Part shown: piece by piece, positions 16,355 through 20,570 of the stretch
Numbering within the stretch: the first letter of the stretch is position 1
Layout of the letters: the number at the start of each line of letters is the position of its first letter
DNA from: JAIEPW01 sp964406035
GTDB taxonomy: Bacteria > Acidobacteriota > Terriglobia > Bryobacterales > Bryobacteraceae
Length of the DNA: 20,570 nt
Assembly: GCA_964406035.1 (NCBI GenBank)
Contig: CAYOQB010000099.1
Location: forward strand, 1-20,570
Reading direction: 5' to 3'
Notes under the pieces: generated by a model
Told to the model about the DNA's origin: nothing
Databases searched by the model: none
What the model saw: only the letters and a program-made list of their open reading frames with translations
Program-made: the position numbers and the translations under genes

Positions 16355-18763
16355 CTACGCCTCCCGCAGGGAAATCGCCGGGTCCACCCGCGACGCGCGC
16401 CACGCAGGAATCGCGGACGCGAGCACGACCAGCGCGCCTACCGTGCCGGTGACCGCTGCATACACGCCCGCGTCGAACGCCGAAAGTTCGTACAGCAGCG
16501 ACGCGATCGTTCGCGCAACCATCGCCGCGATGATGCCGCCCGCCCCGATTCCCACGGCGCCCAAAATGAACCCGTGGCTCATCACGAGCATCCACAGGTC
16601 CCGCGGCGTCGCGCCGATCGCGTGGCGGATAGCGAGCTCCCGCCTGCGTTGCGAGATCGAATAGGAGAGAACGCCGAACGTTCCTGCCGCGGCAAGCACC
16701 AGTGCGAGGACTCCAAACGCCAGGCTGAACCGCGCCGCCATTCGCCGTTGCCAGACCGTGTCTTCAATCAGTCCTTCCAAGGACTTGATGTCGAATATCG
16801 GCTGTTGCGGGTCCACTTGCAGCACAGCTTGCGCGGCGGCTGCCGACAAAGACAAGGGGTCCTGCCGTGTCTTAAGAAAGAAGAACGTATCCCCGGCGAA
16901 CTGCTGCTGGTTGGAGAGGTAGACGTCTAGGGAGGGCGTCCCAACAAGAGCCTCGCTGCGGACCCCTCCGGCGATGCCGATCACGACAAACCACGATTCC
17001 TGACTGTCCAGCAAGGAACCCAGCAGACCGGCAAACCGGATCCGGCTGCCAACGGGATTGCGCTGTCCGAACAGCCGCCGCGCGAGCGGCTCGCTCAGGA
17101 TCGCCACCGGCTGGCTTCCGATCCGGTCCGCGTCGTCGAATGACCGCCCTTGAACCAGTGGTATCCCCATGGTCGAAAGGTAATTGGGACTGATGATCTG
17201 GTGATTGACGAACGGGTTGTGAAGCTGTTCCTCCACACCCTGCCCCTCCACCACCACGACCGGCTTCGCATAGTTCTGGTTCAGCGCCAGCGGCGGGCTG
17301 TGATTCGCTGCGGCCGATTCCACACCGGGAATCGCGCTCAGCCGCTCCAAAGCCTGCCGGTAGAACTGGGCCGTGTGTTCCACTTTGTGATAGCGTCCCA
17401 ACGGAGGATCGGTGTGAAACGTCAACATCGAGGTCCGGCGAAAGCCCAGATCCGCACTCGTCACCTGAACGAAGCTCCGAACCAGCAGTGCGCCTGAAAC
17501 CAGCAGAACCACGGTCAAGGCGAGTTCGGCGGCCACAAGGATGTCCCGCGAAGTTCCCTGTGCCCGGCTGGACGAGGTCCGTACGGTTTCGCGCATTGCC
17601 GCCTGGATATCGGACCTGGATCCGGCGATTGCCGGGTGTGCTCCCGCCAGCATCGCCGCCAGCGCGGAAGCCGCCAGCGCAAACAGCAGCACGCTGAGGT
17701 TGATTTCGATTCGCATGGAGGCGGGCATCTCCAGGCGAAGCATGCCGCTCGCCGCGCGCACGGCGACGAACGCAAACAACAGTCCCAACAAACCGCCGGT
17801 CAAGGTCAACACCCCGGTTTCCACCAGGAGCTGGCGGATGATCCGCCACCTTCCGGCGCCCAGAGCAGACCGGATCGCCATTTCCCTGCTCCGCGCGACT
17901 CCCCGAGCCAGCAGGAGATTCACCACGTTCCCGCACGCAATCAGCAGCACCACGGCGGCCAGCAGCGAGGTCAGGTACAGATACGGGCGCACCTCTCCGA
18001 CATAGTCATCCCGCAAGGAATTCAACCGGAAGCGGATTTCGCGGTTCGTTTGCGGATACGCCGCCGCCATGCGCCGGGCGAAGGCGTCCAGCCGCGCCTG
18101 TGCATCGGCCAGCGTAATCCCCGGACGCAGGCGGCCGACTACGTAGAGAGAACGGGTTTCGCCGCTCTGCGCGCCTCCCAGGAATGCCGCACGGAAAATG
18201 TCGCTTCTCGCCGGGAACTGAAAGCCCGCCTCCGTGATGCCGGTTACCTGGTAGGGAGCGTCGTCCATGGTGATGCTTTTCCCCACGGAGTCTTGTTGCG
18301 CGCCGAGCCTTTGCCAGAGTTCGTGGCTCATCACCACCGATGGATTGCGGGACCGGTGCGTACCCTCCTGCCAGGTGGACCCCACCGCCAGGCGAGCCCC
18401 CAACACGCGGAACAGATTTGCCGTTGTCATGCACGCCCGCCATACTTCGGGCTTGCCCGCGTTCATCACGCTGTACTGGCTTGGGTACCAGCCGGCCACC
18501 CCGTCAAACAGCTCACGGTCGCGATCCAGCTCTTCCCATTCGCGCACCATCAGCTTGCCCGTTTCGGTTCCCCGCACGGAGTGGATGCGGACCAGGCGTT
18601 CCGCTTCGGGATAGGGAAGCGGACGCAGTAGCAGGGCGTTCATCAGGCTGAATACGGTGGTGTTGGCGCCAATGCCCAGCGCCATCATCGTAACTACGAC
18701 CAGAGTGACTCCTGGCTGAGAGAACATTAGGCGGAATGCGGCTCGGATGTCGGACGTGACCAT
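16355..18763 (-). CDS. ADOP-type ABC transporter permease (MacB/FtsX-like, orphan)
   Basis: The 802-residue inner-membrane protein has the duplicated layout of the Acidobacterial Duplicated Orphan Permease family (TIGR03434). A first membrane helix near 17-40 (VTLVVVTMMALGIGANTTVF) is followed by a MacB-like periplasmic domain (about 45-235). A three-helix FtsX domain (about 265-385) contains ACGNVVNLLLARGVARSREM and AIRSALGAGR. A second helix plus periplasmic domain (about 405-660) follows, and then a second FtsX domain (about 685-795) with QRRRELAIRHAIGATPRDLW. Both cytoplasmic coupling motifs (R-x-R-E-[ML]-AIR and R-R-R-E-LAIR) are present. It ends R-V-D-P-A-I-S-L-R-E-A, typical for the family. 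No ATP-binding subunit or PadR regulator lies in the visible neighbourhood, so it is orphan as the family name says. The substrate is unknown. ATG 18763 has no clear Shine-Dalgarno. Confidence 0.92.
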   Translation of the reverse strand: MVTSDIRAAFRLMFSQPGVTLVVVTMMALGIGANTTVFSLMNALLLRPLPYPEAERLVRIHSVRGTETGKLMVREWEELDRDRELFDGVAGWYPSQYSVMNAGKPEVWRACMTTANLFRVLGARLAVGSTWQEGTHRSRNPSVVMSHELWQRLGAQQDSVGKSITMDDAPYQVTGITEAGFQFPARSDIFRAAFLGGAQSGETRSLYVVGRLRPGITLADAQARLDAFARRMAAAYPQTNREIRFRLNSLRDDYVGEVRPYLYLTSLLAAVVLLIACGNVVNLLLARGVARSREMAIRSALGAGRWRIIRQLLVETGVLTLTGGLLGLLFAFVAVRAASGMLRLEMPASMRIEINLSVLLFALAASALAAMLAGAHPAIAGSRSDIQAAMRETVRTSSSRAQGTSRDILVAAELALTVVLLVSGALLVRSFVQVTSADLGFRRTSMLTFHTDPPLGRYHKVEHTAQFYRQALERLSAIPGVESAAANHSPPLALNQNYAKPVVVVEGQGVEEQLHNPFVNHQIISPNYLSTMGIPLVQGRSFDDADRIGSQPVAILSEPLARRLFGQRNPVGSRIRFAGLLGSLLDSQESWFVVIGIAGGVRSEALVGTPSLDVYLSNQQQFAGDTFFFLKTRQDPLSLSAAAAQAVLQVDPQQPIFDIKSLEGLIEDTVWQRRMAARFSLAFGVLALVLAAAGTFGVLSYSISQRRRELAIRHAIGATPRDLWMLVMSHGFILGAVGIGAGGIIAAMVARTIASLLYELSAFDAGVYAAVTGTVGALVVLASAIPAWRASRVDPAISLREA

Positions 18764-18787
18764 GGGCGGGTCTTACCATTTGGACCG

Positions 18788-18801
18788 AGACCCCGGGGTC
18801 T
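18788..18801. promoter_or_regulatory. 14-bp perfect palindrome upstream of the ADOP permease
   Basis: AGACCCCGGGGTCT is perfectly self-complementary over 14 bp and lies 24 bases upstream of the permease start. Its position fits an operator or part of the 5' leader. No known regulator motif was matched. Confidence 0.35.
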
Positions 18802-18830
18802 GCTCAATTGTTTTGGCGCGAAGTGACTCA

Positions 18831-18857
18831 GCTCGCCCGCAGGCGGGCAGCCGGAGC
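18831..18857 (-). terminator. GC-rich hairpin between TonB receptor and permease
   Basis: GCTC-GCCCGC-AG-GCGGGC-AGCCG-GAGC can fold into a 6-bp GC core with an outer 4-bp stem and a bulge. It lies about 107 bases past the stop of the TonB-dependent receptor on the minus strand. No U-run follows. It may mark the end of the receptor transcript, or be a REP-like element. Confidence 0.3.
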
Positions 18858-18963
18858 GAACGGGCGGACGGCTGGTCCGCTACGGTGCTCGGCGCGTGGT
18901 GGCGCCAAGCGTTTCACCGCAGGCACAAGCGAGCTCCAGCGGACACAGCCCCGCCGTTGGGTG

Positions 18964-20570
18964 CTAGAAAACTAACTTGAGAGCCAGTTGAATCACCCGT
19001 GGATTCCCCGTCGCCGTCCGGATCACGCCGAAATTCGAGGCGGTGATGTTTGTGCCCGGCGTGGCGAAGTTGACGAAGTTGAACAGGTTGAAGAACTCCG
19101 TCCGCCACTCCATGCGAATCGCTTCAGTCAGCGGAATCCGCTTGTTCACCGTCAGGTCGAAATTCCGCTGTGACGGTCCTCGCAAAATATTGCGGCCCGT
19201 GTCGCCGAATCCCGTTCCCGCCGGACGGAACGCCGCCCGATTGATATAAGCGTCCAGGCGATCCTGCACCCGGCCCGTTGTCTGGGCGGTTTCGCGCGTC
19301 GCGCCCAACGCGTAGCTCGCCCGGCTGCTGGTGACCCCGAACAGCGTTGCCCCATTCGGATCCAAAATGCTGAACGGCACGCCCGACTGCATGATGGCCA
19401 CGCCCGCGATCTCCCAACCGCTGAACACTCGCTTGCCCACCGCCGTGTCGTTCCACCCGAAGCCCCACTTGGGGATCGCATAGGTGAAATTCAGGACGAA
19501 GCGATGCGTCCGATCGAAATCCGACGGGCCCCGGTTGCTGCCCACGTTGTTCTGGTCGCCGTCGAACTCCGTGAACGTTGCGCCCGTGCCCGACCCCGAG
19601 TTGTTGTCGAGCGACTTGCCCCAGGTGTAGCTCGCCAGCGCGCGCAGCCCCGCGCTCAGGCGGCGGCTCACGCTCGCCTGCAGCGAGTTGTATCGCGAAT
19701 CGGTCGAGCTTTCCAGCCACACTAGCCCCGTCGGCGAGAATCCCACGTAAGGCACGCGCAACTGCGCGTTGGCCGCGGTGTTGGTGGTGATCCCGTTCAC
19801 CGGCGCCTCCGCCGACGCCAGCAGCGACTGGTTGGCGAGGCGCATCGTCGCCAGGGCGCTGCCCTTCGTTCCCACGTACCCTACCTCCGCCACCGTGTTC
19901 TTCAAGAACTGCCACTGGAAATTCACGCCCCATTGCTGCAGGTACGGGGAGCGGAACGTGGGATCCACCGCGTTCAGCGAAAGCGCCGGACGCGAAGTGG
20001 TGTACGGCGGGGCGAACAACAGCGGCACCACCGGGAACTCCTCCCGCAGCGGTAGCGTCGGGAACGGATCCCGCAGGCTGTAGCTGATGTTCGCGGCGCC
20101 TTGCAGGTTGGTCCGCACGTAATTCGGCAGCGACAGCGACTCCAGCAAGCCAAGTTGATTGGAAATCCGATCGTAGTAGATTCCGTACCCGCCGCGCATC
20201 ACCAGATTCTCGGTGATCTTGTAGGCAACGCCGAAGCGCGGCGCGAAATTGCGAGTGGGCGAATTATCCACCAGCGTCTCGTTCTTCAGCGGGATGCCCG
20301 GCACCGGGCGAACCGCGTTCGAGTTTTGCACGAAGCCCGCGCTGGTGGAGCCTCCCGCCGGCGGCGGCTGGTACAACCGCGTGTCGAAGGTCGCGTTACG
20401 GCCGTACACATCCACCGGGAAGCCGAGATACTCCCAGCGCAGCCCGAGCGTCAGCGTCAGCCGCTGCGTCGCTTTCCAGGTGTCCTGGACGAAGAGCGCG
20501 AAATCGGTCACCCGGTCGGCGCGGTCCACATTGCCGCTGGCCACGCTGGAGCTGTTGATGTTGCTGAACC
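18964..20570 (-). CDS. TonB-dependent receptor, Oar-like, C-terminal beta-barrel part (5' end outside window)
   Basis: The frame is open to the window edge and gives about 534 residues ending RVIQLALKLVF, an outer-membrane-style C-terminus with terminal Phe. The sequence has alternating polar and aromatic beta-strands of a TonB-dependent barrel. Family-typical stretches are FALFVQDTWKATQRLTLTLG, RWEYLGFPVD, NFAPRFGVAYKITENLVMRG, YGIYYDRISNQ, LQQWGVNFQWQF, YNSLQASVSRRLSAGLRA, ASYTWGKSLDN and MEWRTEFFNLFNFVNF. This is the Oar/carboxypeptidase-regulatory-like subgroup that is abundant in Acidobacteriota. The expected signal peptide, CarboxypepD_reg domain and plug are upstream of the window. A GTG at 20544 is internal, since coding-like sequence continues through it. 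The ligand, usually an oligosaccharide or peptide, cannot be deduced. Confidence 0.88.
   Translation of the reverse strand, partial: FSNINSSSVASGNVDRADRVTDFALFVQDTWKATQRLTLTLGLRWEYLGFPVDVYGRNATFDTRLYQPPPAGGSTSAGFVQNSNAVRPVPGIPLKNETLVDNSPTRNFAPRFGVAYKITENLVMRGGYGIYYDRISNQLGLLESLSLPNYVRTNLQGAANISYSLRDPFPTLPLREEFPVVPLLFAPPYTTSRPALSLNAVDPTFRSPYLQQWGVNFQWQFLKNTVAEVGYVGTKGSALATMRLANQSLLASAEAPVNGITTNTAANAQLRVPYVGFSPTGLVWLESSTDSRYNSLQASVSRRLSAGLRALASYTWGKSLDNNSGSGTGATFTEFDGDQNNVGSNRGPSDFDRTHRFVLNFTYAIPKWGFGWNDTAVGKRVFSGWEIAGVAIMQSGVPFSILDPNGATLFGVTSSRASYALGATRETAQTTGRVQDRLDAYINRAAFRPAGTGFGDTGRNILRGPSQRNFDLTVNKRIPLTEAIRMEWRTEFFNLFNFVNFATPGTNITASNFGVIRTATGNPRVIQLALKLVF

Overview
The window reads as a chromosomal fragment of a GC-rich Acidobacteriota, most likely of the Bryobacterales/Solibacter type. 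This placement is inferred from gene content. There are two secreted beta-propeller proteins ending in the 'Solibacter' C-terminal domain (TIGR03437), an orphan ADOP-type ABC permease, an Oar-like TonB-dependent receptor, and a futalosine-pathway menaquinone gene pair. No rRNA, tRNA, CRISPR array, integrase or transposase was recognised.

Layout. 1-586: the 3' part of glmU (+). 643-5203: a co-directional, tightly spaced group (+) of a secreted esterase, a YfhO-like multi-pass membrane protein and a TylF-like methyltransferase whose reading frame is broken by an in-frame TAG. 5217-6182: coaA (-), divergent from a seven-repeat SBBP/TIGR03437 secreted protein at 6240-8456 (+). 8473-10130: a class-III aminotransferase followed by a small uncharacterised protein (both -). 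10303-13401: a twelve-repeat NHL/TIGR03437 secreted protein (-), with a hairpin just past its stop. 13577-15421: mqnA-mqnC (+). 15422-16354: a gene-free, decayed stretch with nested tandem repeats, a 100-N assembly gap and a scrap of a second aminotransferase gene. 16355-18763: an ADOP permease (-). 18964-20570: the C-terminal part of a TonB-dependent receptor (-), cut by the window end.

How the genes fit together. GlmU (cell-wall precursor UDP-GlcNAc), CoaA (coenzyme A) and MqnA/MqnC (menaquinone) are housekeeping functions. The esterase/YfhO/methyltransferase group could modify an envelope glycan or lipid, but that is inference from order and family only. The propeller proteins, ADOP permease and TonB receptor are typical surface and secretion inventory of this phylum.

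I did not find a convincing new multi-gene system. The strongest second-look items are the amber codon inside the methyltransferase, the gap whose two edges carry the same 38 bases, the diverged repeat units around it that abut an aminotransferase remnant, a four-cysteine segment in the intact aminotransferase, and the small protein downstream of it.
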